This document shows positions 1 through 8,515 of a stretch of DNA of 41,121 nt, in pieces (within the stretch, counting starts at the first letter, position 1; every line of letters begins with the position of its first letter). The position numbers and the translations under genes were made by a program. The stretch is taken from the NCBI GenBank assembly GCA_023437365.1, contig JAEZGK010000049.1, forward strand, positions 1 through 41,121. Reading direction: 5' to 3'. This DNA is from Bacillota bacterium. GTDB lineage: Bacteria > Bacillota > Clostridia > Lachnospirales > Lachnospiraceae. Under the pieces are notes generated by a model. That model searched no databases. It was given only the letters and a program-made list of their open reading frames with translations, and was not told the DNA's origin.

Positions 1-7
1 TTAGCCA

Positions 8-159
8 GAGTAAGGATACAGGCATCCCGTCATGCACTGTTTGCCGGACAGCTTGTCGATATTGTTTGATCAGAAGCGAACATTTATGTTCGATTATGAC
101 AAACAATATCGATAGGATGTCAGGGAACCAGTGTGTTAGGGATGCCTGTATCCTTACTC
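8..159. repeat. Long imperfect hairpin element, copy 1
   Basis: Bases 8-28 are perfectly complementary to 139-159 (21 bp). Inside lies a second arm at 55-69 against 101-115, and an apical palindrome near 77-92 built from CGAACAT and ATGTTCG. The whole is one ~150-nt imperfect hairpin. A second element of the same size and layout lies at 7781-7942; both carry GGACAGCT about 40 nt from the left end and TATGTTCG at the apex. No coding potential is apparent. Confidence 0.75.
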
Positions 160-469
160 ATTACTATTCAAGAAGTTTTGCAACAGCCCCTTTTACTGCT
201 CCAAAACAGCGGCAATATCAGATCAGCTGGCTACCATCGACTTCAAATAACACGAAGTTGGCGCACATAATTTTACTCTACTGGAAGGAATAGATGGGTG
301 TGGATTTTTGTACCTGAAATAATGGCAGGGCAAGCCATTCGTTCTATTATTTACATGGGTTTTGGACGAGTTTTGACATTTATCAAACACATTTATTATG
401 TTATAATATAAGTGTCAAATGATACGGTTTATGTGGTCGTAGTCAAACTAGGAAGAAGGGTGGCGTTGC
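160..469. other. Intergenic region, no gene recognised
   Basis: After the hairpin element I see no supported gene in this stretch. Reading frames here are short and lack plausible ribosome binding sites. The last ~100 bases hold a dyad and a TATAAT box just upstream of the small gene at 470, annotated separately. Confidence 0.5.
372..419 (+). promoter_or_regulatory. Promoter region with a flanking dyad operator
   Basis: A TATAAT box at 402-407 lies about 60 bases upstream of the start codon at 470. It is bracketed by a near-perfect inverted repeat: 372-383 (TTTGACATTTAT) matches the reverse complement of 408-419 at 11 of 12 positions. A TTGACA at 373-378 lies in the left arm but is 23 bases from the TATAAT, too far for a normal sigma-A pair, so the -35 is uncertain. 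The dyad around a -10 box suggests a repressor site. Confidence 0.4.
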
Positions 470-736
470 ATGGTAGAACATATGCTGGAATCCAACACGA
501 AAACAATTCTGACAGAAGATATTAATGTGGTCTATAATCTTATTTTTAAAAATGCGCTCTACAGCATTGAATGCTATAAGCAAGACGGTGAAAATCAGAA
601 TTTCATCAGTTATAGCTTTGTAGAGGACCTTACGGATGATGAAGGAGAAGCGGAAGCGTTCTTAAGTTTAATGGCAAGGGGCAAGGTATTACCGGTACAT
701 ATCTATGATATGGCAAAAGACTATTTTGCTAACTGA
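470..736 (+). CDS. Small conserved protein, DUF6514-like
   Basis: An 88-residue protein with no signal peptide or membrane segment. The middle reads as a strand-rich acidic region (VEDLTDDEGEAEAF, about residues 50-63) followed by a short helix ending in PVHIYDMAKDYF. That tail pattern resembles small clostridial DUF6514 proteins, a resemblance from memory and not a search. Function is unknown. The ATG follows AGAAGGGTGG with a suitable gap. It has its own upstream TATAAT/dyad region and appears monocistronic, with the next operon starting 360 bases later. Confidence 0.6.
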   Translation: MVEHMLESNTKTILTEDINVVYNLIFKNALYSIECYKQDGENQNFISYSFVEDLTDDEGEAEAFLSLMARGKVLPVHIYDMAKDYFAN

Positions 737-1097
737 TACATAAACGGGGATCAGTCCGTTACCAAGGAAATCCGGCATAATCCGGATATAGAGTACGTGA
801 TAAAACTTAACCTATCCTGTAGACAAAATCATATCATTGTTTTGTTGCTCCTGTTATGGATGAGTTAGGGTAACATGAAGCCTTCAATAAGGCTGTAGAA
901 TGGAAATTCAACTATGAAGTCTTCATGCACAATATCATGGACGTAAGATTATATGACTGCATAACAATGACTAAAAAAGGCTGGCTAAAGTGCCGGTCTT
1001 TTTGATTCCCAGGAAAATGCTGTCTGACATGAATAAAAGTAGCAGTACAGTGTTACATTAACCTTGTTAAGAAAGCAGGTAAAGAGAGGGAATTCCT
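737..1097. other. Intergenic region between DUF6514-like gene and germination operon
   Basis: No gene is supported here. The stretch holds a small stem (AGCCTT with AAGGCT, about 879-894) nested in a wider CATGAAG/CTTCATG pairing (about 874-926), then a terminator at 973-1003. TGAATA at 1030 and CATTA at 1056 loosely resemble a forespore sigma-G promoter, but the spacing is about two bases longer than usual. Confidence 0.4.
973..1003 (+). terminator. Rho-independent terminator
   Basis: The run AAAAAAGGCTGGC pairs with GCCGGTCTTTTT (two G-T wobbles) around a short TAAAGT loop and ends in a T tract. It separates transcription coming from the 470-736 gene from the germination operon. Confidence 0.6.
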
Positions 1098-2570
1098 ATG
1101 GAACAGATCATTCAATCACAAGTTATCAAGGAGATATTTGCAAAAAGCAGTGATATCCTTGTTCGTCCGATCAAGATTAACCAGATTGGACTTACGATAT
1201 CAATCTTTTGTGTAGATGGATTAATTAATTCGGGACTGGTTGATGAAGGGATTTTTCATACAATGCACAACGACCCCTATATCAAGGAATGTAAATCAGA
1301 AAGAGAAGTAATGGACTATCTCCTGACCGGTGGTACCTATCATGTGTTTACGAAGGAAGAGGCGGATTTTGCTCTTCTAATCAAATATGTACTTAGCGGT
1401 ATGGTTGCTTTTATCTTTGACGGTGAGCAAAAGGCAATTGTTTATGATATTAGGATGTTTGATAAACGTTCTATCTCCGAGCCTACAGAAGAGGGCGTTA
1501 TCAAAGGTGCAAAGGATGCCTTTATTGAAGTCATGAGAACCAATACTGCTTTGATCCGAAGAAGGGTGCGTTCAGAATATCTGGTGGTTGAGTCCTTAAC
1601 CTGCGGACGGTTATCAAAGACAGATATGTCCTTGATCTATATCAGTACGATTGCCAATATGGATACGGTGAATAAGGTGCGCAGTATCATTAAAGAAATC
1701 GATATTGACAATATCTCAACACCTGCATTTATTGAGGAATATCTGATGGAAAATAAGAAAAGTGTCTTTCCTCAGATTATGTATACCCAAAGACCCGACC
1801 GAATCTCGGCTAATCTGACAGATGGCAGAATCGCTTTGGTGGTGGATGGTGTCCCGTTCGTCTATTTGCTTCCGTGTCAGCTGGCAATGCTGATGCAGTC
1901 ACCGGAGGACTATGCTAACCACTTCTTTGTCGGCTCTGCCCTCAGAATGCTGCGTTATCTTGCACTTGTCCTGACTGTGCTGCTTCCGGCCTTCTATATA
2001 GCAGCAACGACCTATCAGAATCAGATGCTTCCGGTGAAGCTTGCCCTGTCAACTCAGGCAGCTAAGCAGAATGTTCCGTTTTCCTCTGCATCAGAGGTAC
2101 TGGGACTATTACTATCCTTTGAGATCTTAATTGAGGCGGGGCTTCGGCTTCCCAAGACTGTCGGAACTGCGATGTCCATCCTGGGAGGTGTAGTAGTAGG
2201 TCAGGCTGCAGTAACGGCTAACATTGTTTCGCCACTGGTGGTCGTCGTGGTTTCCCTGGCAGGCATTGCTGGCTTCATCGTACCGAATCAGGACCTGAGC
2301 AGCGGTATCAGGGTCATCCGCTTTCTCTTTGCTTTGATGGCTGCAATCGGCGGTTTTTTCGGCCTTGCGGTTGCCTTGATCCTGCTGCTGACCCATCTTT
2401 GCAGTCTGGACAACTATGGAGTGGCTTATCTGTCACCCTTTGTCGATGTGGATGAAAGCAATCATAAGGATACGCTGTTCCGTTTTCCGATTAAATATTT
2501 CACCAAACGTCCGCAGAATATCGCGGCAAGTAACAGAATAAAGCAAGCGGGCGGGGAGAATAAAAAATGA
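1098..2570 (+). CDS. Spore germination protein, GerA family (A subunit)
   Basis: A 490-residue membrane protein of the GerAA/GerKA/GerBA family, the A subunit of Ger-type germinant receptors in the spore inner membrane. The N-terminal ~240 residues are soluble and include the family-typical VRSEYLVVESL and TPAFIEEYL stretches. About four or five hydrophobic segments follow between residues ~280 and 450, and a short basic tail ends the protein. Length is normal for the family. The ATG follows AAAGAGAGGG. The stop overlaps the next start as ATGA, so it is translationally coupled to the C subunit. Expression in the forespore would be expected for the family, but no clear sigma-G promoter is seen. 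Confidence 0.93.
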   Translation: MEQIIQSQVIKEIFAKSSDILVRPIKINQIGLTISIFCVDGLINSGLVDEGIFHTMHNDPYIKECKSEREVMDYLLTGGTYHVFTKEEADFALLIKYVLSGMVAFIFDGEQKAIVYDIRMFDKRSISEPTEEGVIKGAKDAFIEVMRTNTALIRRRVRSEYLVVESLTCGRLSKTDMSLIYISTIANMDTVNKVRSIIKEIDIDNISTPAFIEEYLMENKKSVFPQIMYTQRPDRISANLTDGRIALVVDGVPFVYLLPCQLAMLMQSPEDYANHFFVGSALRMLRYLALVLTVLLPAFYIAATTYQNQMLPVKLALSTQAAKQNVPFSSASEVLGLLLSFEILIEAGLRLPKTVGTAMSILGGVVVGQAAVTANIVSPLVVVVVSLAGIAGFIVPNQDLSSGIRVIRFLFALMAAIGGFFGLAVALILLLTHLCSLDNYGVAYLSPFVDVDESNHKDTLFRFPIKYFTKRPQNIAASNRIKQAGGENKK

Positions 2571-3664
2571 AGAAGGTATTATTGCTGATATTATTCTGTC
2601 TTCCACTCTGTGGCTGTACGCATGATATGAATAAAGAAGAAATAGACTCAATCGATATGGCTCTTGTCCTCGGCATTGATTATAAAGACGGGGAGTTCCA
2701 GATCTGCGCTCTGTACAGCAGCGGAGGAGGAGAAAGTACCGGAGCCGGAACCGGTTCAGGGAAAGAGGAAATGGTGAAGGGAAAAGGGAAAACTGCTTAT
2801 GAAGCTTTGGAGGATCTGAAGCTGAACGATAAGAAGAACCTTACCTTAGCACAAGCCGGTATGTTTCTCATCGGAGAGAGTGCCGCTAAACGAGGGATAG
2901 AACAAAGCATTGACTTCCTGAAAAGGGATGAGACCATTAAGATGGAGGCTTTGGTTTTTATCATTAAGGGAGAAGAGGCTCAGAAATTTATAAAAAAAGA
3001 AATGGATAATAAACAGATTATTCATGAGAATCTGGATGCCATGAAACAGAAACAGCTGAAATTTGTTACCAGAAATGAGAATACGTTAGTCAATATCCTT
3101 AACGATATGGAGCAAAAGTATTCCAGTCTTTTGATACCTTATCTGGTGACGAAGCAGGGAGGCTTCCAGATCGAGGGCTATGCGGTATTTGATCAACTGA
3201 AGCTTTATGATTATCTGGATCATGACACCTCTGACGGAGTGAACTTTCTGCGCAACATTATTAGGACATTTCCTGTTTATTTAAAGGAAGGCGTCGATTT
3301 ATCAGTTACCTATACAAAAACCAAGATGAAGGCAGAGATTACGGGGCAGCTGGTCACTGTAACCATTCAAGTGGATTTTGAGTCAGCCATTAAGGAGATT
3401 ATTACCAATACAGATGTCTTTCAGATGCCTGAGCTGAACAGACTTACAGCATTGCAGGAGGATTATGTCCGAACGATTATACAAAAGCCGGTGGATTATT
3501 CCGTAAAAAACGGTCTGGATATCCTAAAGCTGGCAAGGCTTGTGGAGAACCAGAATGTGAGTCAATGGAGTGAAATTAAGGATAATTGGAGTACCATGAT
3601 CCCGGAGCTCCGATATGAATATCGAATTAGGTCGAAGATTACGAAGTCCTTCATTTTAGGCTAG
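2567..3664 (+). CDS. Spore germination lipoprotein, GerC family (C subunit)
   Basis: A 365-residue Ger(x)C-type lipoprotein. The signal peptide (residues 1-16) ends in the lipobox LCGC, so Cys-17 would be diacylated and the protein anchored on the outer face of the spore inner membrane. Conserved family features include the early DMALVLGIDY stretch and a LARLVEN helix near the end that precedes the usual final helix. Length matches GerAC/GerKC. It overlaps the A-subunit gene by four bases and is followed by a small membrane gene 64 bases later. Germinant specificity cannot be read from the sequence. Confidence 0.92.
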   Translation: MKKVLLLILFCLPLCGCTHDMNKEEIDSIDMALVLGIDYKDGEFQICALYSSGGGESTGAGTGSGKEEMVKGKGKTAYEALEDLKLNDKKNLTLAQAGMFLIGESAAKRGIEQSIDFLKRDETIKMEALVFIIKGEEAQKFIKKEMDNKQIIHENLDAMKQKQLKFVTRNENTLVNILNDMEQKYSSLLIPYLVTKQGGFQIEGYAVFDQLKLYDYLDHDTSDGVNFLRNIIRTFPVYLKEGVDLSVTYTKTKMKAEITGQLVTVTIQVDFESAIKEIITNTDVFQMPELNRLTALQEDYVRTIIQKPVDYSVKNGLDILKLARLVENQNVSQWSEIKDNWSTMIPELRYEYRIRSKITKSFILG

Positions 3665-3728
3665 TGTTGATATTTGCTTCAAGGCCTGTTGGCTAATAGA
3701 AGTTTGAAACAGAAAGGTAGGAGACGAT

Positions 3729-3917
3729 ATGATTTATGTATTTGGCTTGACCATTATTATTACCTTTATCAGACAGAAGGATAAACTGCTGAAGTCCAAA
3801 AAGAATATGGCAATCTATCTGATGCTTTCGTTCATAGGGCTGGGGATGGGAGTGATCTATATGATCAATCCTTATCTGCCGAGTATTTCCATGGTGATGG
3901 AAAAATACGTGAAATGA
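3729..3917 (+). CDS. Small two-helix membrane protein in germination operon
   Basis: A 62-residue protein with two predicted hydrophobic helices (about residues 2-14 and 28-46) joined by a very basic loop (RQKDKLLKSKK). I do not recognise a named family. It lies between the GerC lipoprotein and the GerB permease, begins after a good AGGTAGGAGA ribosome binding site and ends nine bases before the permease start, so it is probably co-translated with the receptor. It may be an accessory subunit, in the way small proteins such as GerD-like or GerF-like partners assist receptors, but this is inference from position only. Confidence 0.75.
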   Translation: MIYVFGLTIIITFIRQKDKLLKSKKNMAIYLMLSFIGLGMGVIYMINPYLPSISMVMEKYVK

Positions 3918-3926
3918 GGTGAAAGT

Positions 3927-5027
3927 TTGAATCGAGAGATAACACTTCGTCAGATAACCTTTCTTTACCTGTTTATCTCTGTATCAACCATATTGCGCCA
4001 GGTTCCGCAGAATTTGGCCAGGGAGGCAGGGAGAAGCGGATATCTGTCGCCTGTATGGTCAATTGCAGCAACTGCTTTATTGACAGGAATTATTCTGCTT
4101 TTGATCAGCTTTTTTCCGGGATTGAATATCTATGAAATCATGGTTCAACTAGTCGGAACCTTTTTGGCAAAGCTGCTGATATTCGCTTATTTGCTTTGGA
4201 TTCTGGTTGGAGCAGCGGCAAAGGTGATTTCCTACAGTTTAACACTGGAATTCACTTTGATGCCACGTACCAAATCGGATTTTTTTATGACTGTTATGAT
4301 GATTCTGGTGTTTTATGCTCTGTTTAGAGGTATCAAAACCATCTTTCGCTTCTCTGAACTGACTTTGGGGACTATATTAATCCTATTCGTAATCCTATTC
4401 GTCTGTGCCGCCTCGAGACTTAGAAGGGATTATCTGCTCCCGGTGTCCTTAGTTCATTTAAAGAGTACGATCTATGCTGCAAGGCATGTTGCAGCAGTGG
4501 GTGGAAATATTATTATAATCATGTTCTTTTCAGATAAATTAGGCATCTCGGTAACTAAAAAGCAGCTGAATAAGCTGTGGTTCGGTATGGCTGTGTTTAC
4601 CCTGCTTGCTTTCATTATAACATTGTTCACCTTTGGTATATCCGGAACTGCATTGACAGCAAGTCTGCCATTTCCGTTTTATATTACTGTGAAAAGCATC
4701 TCGTTCTTTCAGATATTTGAACGGTTTGAAGTGTTGGTAACCCTGATCTGTATTTTGTCAGACTTTGCTGCCATCAGTATCTTTGTCATATTGCTGTTTC
4801 GATGCCTGACCTGGCTGTTTCGTTTGGAGAGGGGAGAAGCACTCTATATACCGCTGGCAGTGATCATATTTTACCTGACCTATTTCATCAGCAGTACGCA
4901 GTTCGAGTTCGATTATTTCTATCAGATATTTCTGGTGAACATAAATTTGATATTTGAATATGTGGTTCCATTATTACTGGCACTGGTCTGCCTGATCCGG
5001 AGAAAGAAGATTAAGAAACAGTTCTAA
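3927..5027 (+). CDS. Endospore germination permease, GerB family (B subunit)
   Basis: A 366-residue integral membrane protein of the GerAB/GerKB family, an APC-superfamily-like fold that binds germinant. About ten hydrophobic segments span the chain. The N terminus (EITLRQITFLYLF) and the early RQVPQNLAREAGRSGYLSP stretch are typical of the family. The start is TTG, preceded by GAGGTG at good spacing; no better ATG exists nearby. It is the last gene of the operon, giving the order A-C-small protein-B. The next gene is convergent. Confidence 0.9.
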   Translation: MNREITLRQITFLYLFISVSTILRQVPQNLAREAGRSGYLSPVWSIAATALLTGIILLLISFFPGLNIYEIMVQLVGTFLAKLLIFAYLLWILVGAAAKVISYSLTLEFTLMPRTKSDFFMTVMMILVFYALFRGIKTIFRFSELTLGTILILFVILFVCAASRLRRDYLLPVSLVHLKSTIYAARHVAAVGGNIIIIMFFSDKLGISVTKKQLNKLWFGMAVFTLLAFIITLFTFGISGTALTASLPFPFYITVKSISFFQIFERFEVLVTLICILSDFAAISIFVILLFRCLTWLFRLERGEALYIPLAVIIFYLTYFISSTQFEFDYFYQIFLVNINLIFEYVVPLLLALVCLIRRKKIKKQF

Positions 5028-5096
5028 AAGGGAGATCATATCACAGACAGAGCTTGACAATGCTACACCTCTATCCTCAACACAGCTATCTCATTC

Positions 5097-6203
5097 TTAT
5101 TGATAAATTCGAATCCTGATATCCTGATCGTCATATTTATAAATACTGTGATTAAGGTAGTATTGCGCAATCGGATCTACCATCTGATATACCCGACTGT
5201 ATTCTTTCGTTTCGGGGTTTTTTACAGTCTCACAGCGGTTTCGGTACAGAAACTGAATGATGTCGTAGCAGTCTATCCAGATTTCATTGTTGCTTTCCTT
5301 CTGAGATTCATCGAATATTAACTGTATTCCGAAGTGAAGATGCGAGGTCCTGATGTTATTGGCATTTTCTGAGCTGGAATAACCGGTTCGGCCAAGGTAT
5401 CCGATGACGTCACCGGCCTGCACGATACTTCCGGCCTTAAGTTCTTTTTGGTACGGAAAGTTCTTTCGAAGATGAGCGTAATAATAGTAGCGCTTATTAT
5501 CAAAACTGCGTATCCCGATACGCCAACCCCCGTATTGATTCCAGCCAAGCGCTTCCACATAGCCGGATTCTACTGCAATAACCGGTGTACCGGTCTGTCC
5601 CATCATATCATGTCCAAGATGCTTCCTTTTAAAACCATAGCTTCTGGATACTCCGAAATCATCAAAATGACTATAGGGATAATATTTTGCCAAGGGTAGG
5701 AAGGCTTTCAGTCCGTATTTATCTTCCCAGCGTTTTCCTCCGGGAGCAGTTTCATCCGCAACTTCTATTTTATATGAGCCTACCATTCCACCCAGAACTG
5801 CCTCGTATGCATCATGATAATAATTATAATACTTCAGATTCTGGGAAAGGCTTTCCACAGTAGCCTCTTTATTTTTTAATTTTTCTACGAGAGCTGTCAT
5901 ATCCTTCTCACTGTATCTTGAAAAATCTCCGCCATATTTATTCCCAAGCAGGGCAAGAAGCTCAATCCAGTTGATTTTAACCTCCCAGTCTCTGGACTCA
6001 ACATCATATTTATAAGCACGTTCCAAAGCTTTGCTCGAAATATCAAAATTAACCCATTTGATAAAATCCTTTTTATCCGTAGTAGAGGATACACGGCGTA
6101 CCATAGGGCTAGAAGGGAAAGTCATTATTCCGAATAGGAGCAGAGCCAGTAAAATGAAAGATTCGCCTAGCAGAATATATTTTGAAGTGCGTTTATGAAT
6201 CAT
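5097..6203 (-). CDS. M23 family metallopeptidase, membrane anchored
   Basis: A LytM/M23 peptidoglycan endopeptidase of about 368 residues. After a short basic N terminus a hydrophobic segment (YILLGESFILLALLLFGIM) anchors it, with the remainder outside. The C-terminal half carries the zinc site: H in GHDMMG, D in the same motif, and the later YYYAHL and TSHLHFG histidines. The region before the catalytic domain is specific to this subgroup, and a ~70-residue tail follows it. I chose the ATG at 6203 because AGGAAG lies about nine bases upstream; an in-frame ATG at 6239 has no ribosome binding site. It is convergent with the germination operon, so a role in spore cortex or cell wall turnover is possible but unproven. 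Confidence 0.85.
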   Translation of the reverse strand: MIHKRTSKYILLGESFILLALLLFGIMTFPSSPMVRRVSSTTDKKDFIKWVNFDISSKALERAYKYDVESRDWEVKINWIELLALLGNKYGGDFSRYSEKDMTALVEKLKNKEATVESLSQNLKYYNYYHDAYEAVLGGMVGSYKIEVADETAPGGKRWEDKYGLKAFLPLAKYYPYSHFDDFGVSRSYGFKRKHLGHDMMGQTGTPVIAVESGYVEALGWNQYGGWRIGIRSFDNKRYYYYAHLRKNFPYQKELKAGSIVQAGDVIGYLGRTGYSSSENANNIRTSHLHFGIQLIFDESQKESNNEIWIDCYDIIQFLYRNRCETVKNPETKEYSRVYQMVDPIAQYYLNHSIYKYDDQDIRIRIYQ

Positions 6204-6266
6204 AATTGATAGACTTCCTGTACCATATGCTCGTAACATTTTATGAACAGGTATCCATATCTATTC

Positions 6267-6977
6267 CTATTCAAATATATCACGCAGCATTTTGCGATTT
6301 GATTTCTGATAAATATTCAAGGTACTGTCTGAAAAGTCATAGGTTGCCAGAATAATATCCTTTAAATTCTTCACACCCTTGTTTTCCAGCTGCTTATTCA
6401 GCCACTTATCGTCCTTGCCAGTATTCTGCAGATTGTCAAACATAATTTTACCGTCAATGATTACATTTGCCAGCGGCATGGACTGTGAAGGAGTAAGATT
6501 CATATCCTTAGGTGTGGCAGGTCGGTTTGCTACTTTCGGTAAAACGCTGATCATACCGCTTGGCTCTAGAAAAATGGTATGGATTTCCTCAAGATCAAAA
6601 TATCCTTCCAGACGACAGGCTGCAAGAAATTCATCGATATCCAGTTTGGCCTTCAGTAGATTCTTCTCAAAAATCTGACCATTTTGATAAAGCAGGATGG
6701 ACTGCCCTTCAAAAAATCTTCGAAGCGCTATGGATTTGCAGGTAGAATAGGAAATCAGGACAGAGAAAAGACTGAATACAGTCATGGCAACTAAAGGCTT
6801 AAAAAAGCTATCTGTTGACATTACCGCCATCTCTCCTGCGATGGAGCCAATCGTTATGCTGCTTACATAATCAAACATGGAAAGCTGGGACATCTCCCGG
6901 TTACCCATCAGTTTTGTAAAAACAAAGACCGCAATCATGGTGCCGAAGGCCGCAAAAGCTATTTTCAAATAATCCAT
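6267..6977 (-). CDS. DUF421 domain membrane protein (YetF-like)
   Basis: A protein of about 236 residues with three N-terminal membrane segments followed by a soluble DUF421 domain, as in Bacillus YetF/YkjA/YrbG. The NREMSQLSMFDYVSSITIGSIAGE stretch between the first two helices is the family signature. In sporeformers relatives occur in spore membranes, but the biochemical role is not established. The start at 6977 follows a perfect AGGAGG about seven bases upstream; an in-frame ATG seven codons earlier would overlap that site. It is probably transcribed together with the M23 peptidase, 63 bases downstream. Confidence 0.88.
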   Translation of the reverse strand: MDYLKIAFAAFGTMIAVFVFTKLMGNREMSQLSMFDYVSSITIGSIAGEMAVMSTDSFFKPLVAMTVFSLFSVLISYSTCKSIALRRFFEGQSILLYQNGQIFEKNLLKAKLDIDEFLAACRLEGYFDLEEIHTIFLEPSGMISVLPKVANRPATPKDMNLTPSQSMPLANVIIDGKIMFDNLQNTGKDDKWLNKQLENKGVKNLKDIILATYDFSDSTLNIYQKSNRKMLRDIFE

Positions 6978-7326
6978 GAGAAATCCTCCTAAATACAAAG
7001 AAACAATATAGATAAAGACATATAAAAAAGCAATAAGGTTTATTATAGGATTAACCTATTTGCCTAAAATTATTTCTTGTTAAGAAAAGCTTCTACGAAA
7101 AATAAGGATATAACACTCGAGCTTGTGTGTCATGGACAAACAAAAATTACAACTATGTATGTCCCGGAGGAAAAGGAAACATTAATCTTCCTGTTCTCAG
7201 CCTTAGTGAATTTCGTAATGTACTTTACACTGAAGATAATCAATATGGTTGATGCCCTAAAAAATGTAGAGTAAAATAAGAATGAATCAAAATAACATTG
7301 CATATCAAAAGAAATGGGGGAGATTA

Positions 7327-7704
7327 ATGATGGAAATCAAGTTTCGCAATTCGATTGCATTAGTTAAGAATGTCGAAGCGTCAAAGAAATTCTATGAGGA
7401 GGTTATTGGACTGAAGGCAGTAAAGGTATATGATACCTTTGTGATGTTTGAAGGTAACTTTGCTATTCATACGGCTGATATATTCTATGAATATATCAGT
7501 AGGAGCTATCATGGTGAACAGTTGGGGAATTGTGGTGTGGATTTTTATTTTACAACCTCCGACCTTCCGGCGATGGAGCATAAGCTGAAGGAAGCGAATG
7601 TGGAATTCATCCATAGTATCAAACAGCATGACTGGGGTGAGAAGGTCATCCGCGTCCTGGACCCTGACGGCCACCTGCTAGAAATCGGCGATGCTCACGA
7701 ATAA
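7327..7704 (+). CDS. VOC family protein (glyoxalase/dioxygenase fold)
   Basis: A 125-residue single vicinal-oxygen-chelate domain. It has the two beta-alpha-beta-beta-beta halves expected of the fold: FRNSIALVKNVEASKKFYEEVIGL at the start and RVLDPDGHLLEIGD at the end, the latter being the usual metal-site Glu region. Substrate cannot be inferred. The start at 7327 (ATGATG) has GGGGGAGA seven bases upstream; an in-frame ATG at 7282 lacks a ribosome binding site. A long hairpin element follows the gene. Confidence 0.85.
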   Translation: MMEIKFRNSIALVKNVEASKKFYEEVIGLKAVKVYDTFVMFEGNFAIHTADIFYEYISRSYHGEQLGNCGVDFYFTTSDLPAMEHKLKEANVEFIHSIKQHDWGEKVIRVLDPDGHLLEIGDAHE

Positions 7705-7780
7705 TTTTAGCAGTATCAATCACTAGGCGGCCTTATAAGAAAATTAACAAAAATAATTACGAAGCTTTCTAAACTAGATT

Positions 7781-7942
7781 AAACCTTGGGGGGCTATTGT
7801 CTTCCCGCTCACACCGAAGCCAGGACAGCTCTTCCGATTGTATGACACGCTCGTACAAGTATGTTCGCTCGCGTCATACAATCGAAAGAGCTGTTCTTTT
7901 AACGGTGCAAGATGGGAATACAATAGCCCCCCCCAAGGTTTT
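7781..7942. repeat. Long imperfect hairpin element, copy 2
   Basis: Bases 7781-7800 pair with about 7919-7942 (a 6-G run against 8 C gives a bulge). Internal arms GACAGCTCTT/AAGAGCTGTTC and CGATTGTATGAC/GTCATACAATCG continue the stem to an apex near 7850-7870. Layout and size match the element at 8-159, including GGACAGCT on the left arm and TATGTTCG at the apex, while the outer arm sequences are unrelated. It fills most of the otherwise empty 7705-8018 spacer. Confidence 0.75.
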
Positions 7943-8018
7943 ACACAGTGTCAAAGCAGCCTTTCTGTGTATCATAATTATCATTTCAAGGCAGATTGGT
8001 AAAATAATTGATCAAACT

Positions 8019-8294
8019 TTACTTTGCAAGTACGTCGGCACATTCGGGATGCTCTTCAAACCATTTTACCGCATAACTGCAGGTGGGCTTCGCTTTTATG
8101 TTAGCGGAACGAAAATAAGCCACAGCAGCCTCCATCAGCTTTCCGGCGATGCCCTGTCCTCGAAGTGAGGAATCGACAAAGGTGTGATCGATATTGACAA
8201 CACCTTCACTGTGTTTGGGAAACGTTACGACTGCAAGCATATGCTTTTGTTCATCATTTAGATAGATCCTGTGTTCTTCTTTGATAAAATCCAT
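8019..8294 (-). CDS. GNAT-like N-acetyltransferase (YidJ/YjdJ type)
   Basis: A 91-residue minimal Gcn5-related acetyltransferase domain of the small YjdJ class. The acetyl-CoA site is visible as SSLRGQGIAGKLMEAAVAYFR, the Q/RxxGxG/A loop and following helix, near residues 42-62. The C-terminal CSYAVKWFEEHPE motif is typical of this subgroup. The acceptor is unknown. The start follows a strong GGAGGGGG ribosome binding site. The ferredoxin gene lies just upstream on the same strand, so the two may be cotranscribed. Confidence 0.85.
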   Translation of the reverse strand: MDFIKEEHRIYLNDEQKHMLAVVTFPKHSEGVVNIDHTFVDSSLRGQGIAGKLMEAAVAYFRSANIKAKPTCSYAVKWFEEHPECADVLAK

Positions 8295-8323
8295 ACAAAC
8301 CCCCTCCTTCCTTTATGGCTTTA

Positions 8324-8515
8324 TTATTCCTTCAAGTCGATTACGCTGACAGGACACCCGTCCCGTGCTTCCTCAGCTCTTTCCAGGCAATTTGCCGGTA
8401 TTTCTCCTTCAATCGCCTGTGATACATCATTTTCATTATAACTGAATACCTCCGGGCATACATCTACACATAAACCGCAGCTGATGCAGCCGTCCTGATC
8501 AACAGATGCTTTCAT
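8324..8515 (-). CDS. Ferredoxin, single [4Fe-4S]
   Basis: A 63-residue soluble electron carrier. The motif CISCGLCVDVCPEVF near the N terminus and the distant DGCPVSVI supply the cluster cysteines. Two further cysteines (in VDVC and ANC) fit the Thermotoga-type ferredoxins, where one pair forms a disulfide. The start at 8515 has AAAGGAGA upstream; an ATG eight codons earlier is in frame but sits before the ribosome binding site. Partners are unknown; a flavin reductase is encoded divergently. Confidence 0.9.
   Translation of the reverse strand: MKASVDQDGCISCGLCVDVCPEVFSYNENDVSQAIEGEIPANCLERAEEARDGCPVSVIDLKE

Noticed and set aside
77..92. CGAAC...GTTCG pairs in the hairpins (also 20329-20340) as LexA/SOS boxes
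   Set aside because: The Gram-positive LexA box needs a four-base spacer. Here the spacers are six and two bases, and neither site lies in front of a gene.
66..293. 75-aa reading frame at the left edge
   Set aside because: It starts inside the hairpin, has no ribosome binding site and no recognisable protein character.
373..407. TTGACA 373-378 with TATAAT 402-407 as one promoter
   Set aside because: The 23-base spacing is too long for sigma-A; the TATAAT alone is kept.
1030..1060. Sigma-G promoter for the germination operon
   Set aside because: TGAATA and CATTA are present but the 20-base spacing is too long and the -10 match is partial; only noted in the region entry.
7077..7274. 65-aa reading frame before the VOC gene
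   Set aside because: It starts with TTG, has no ribosome binding site and no recognisable family; left out as unsupported.
7797..8168. 123-aa reading frame across the second hairpin
   Set aside because: It runs through the hairpin and then antisense to the acetyltransferase gene, so it is a shadow.
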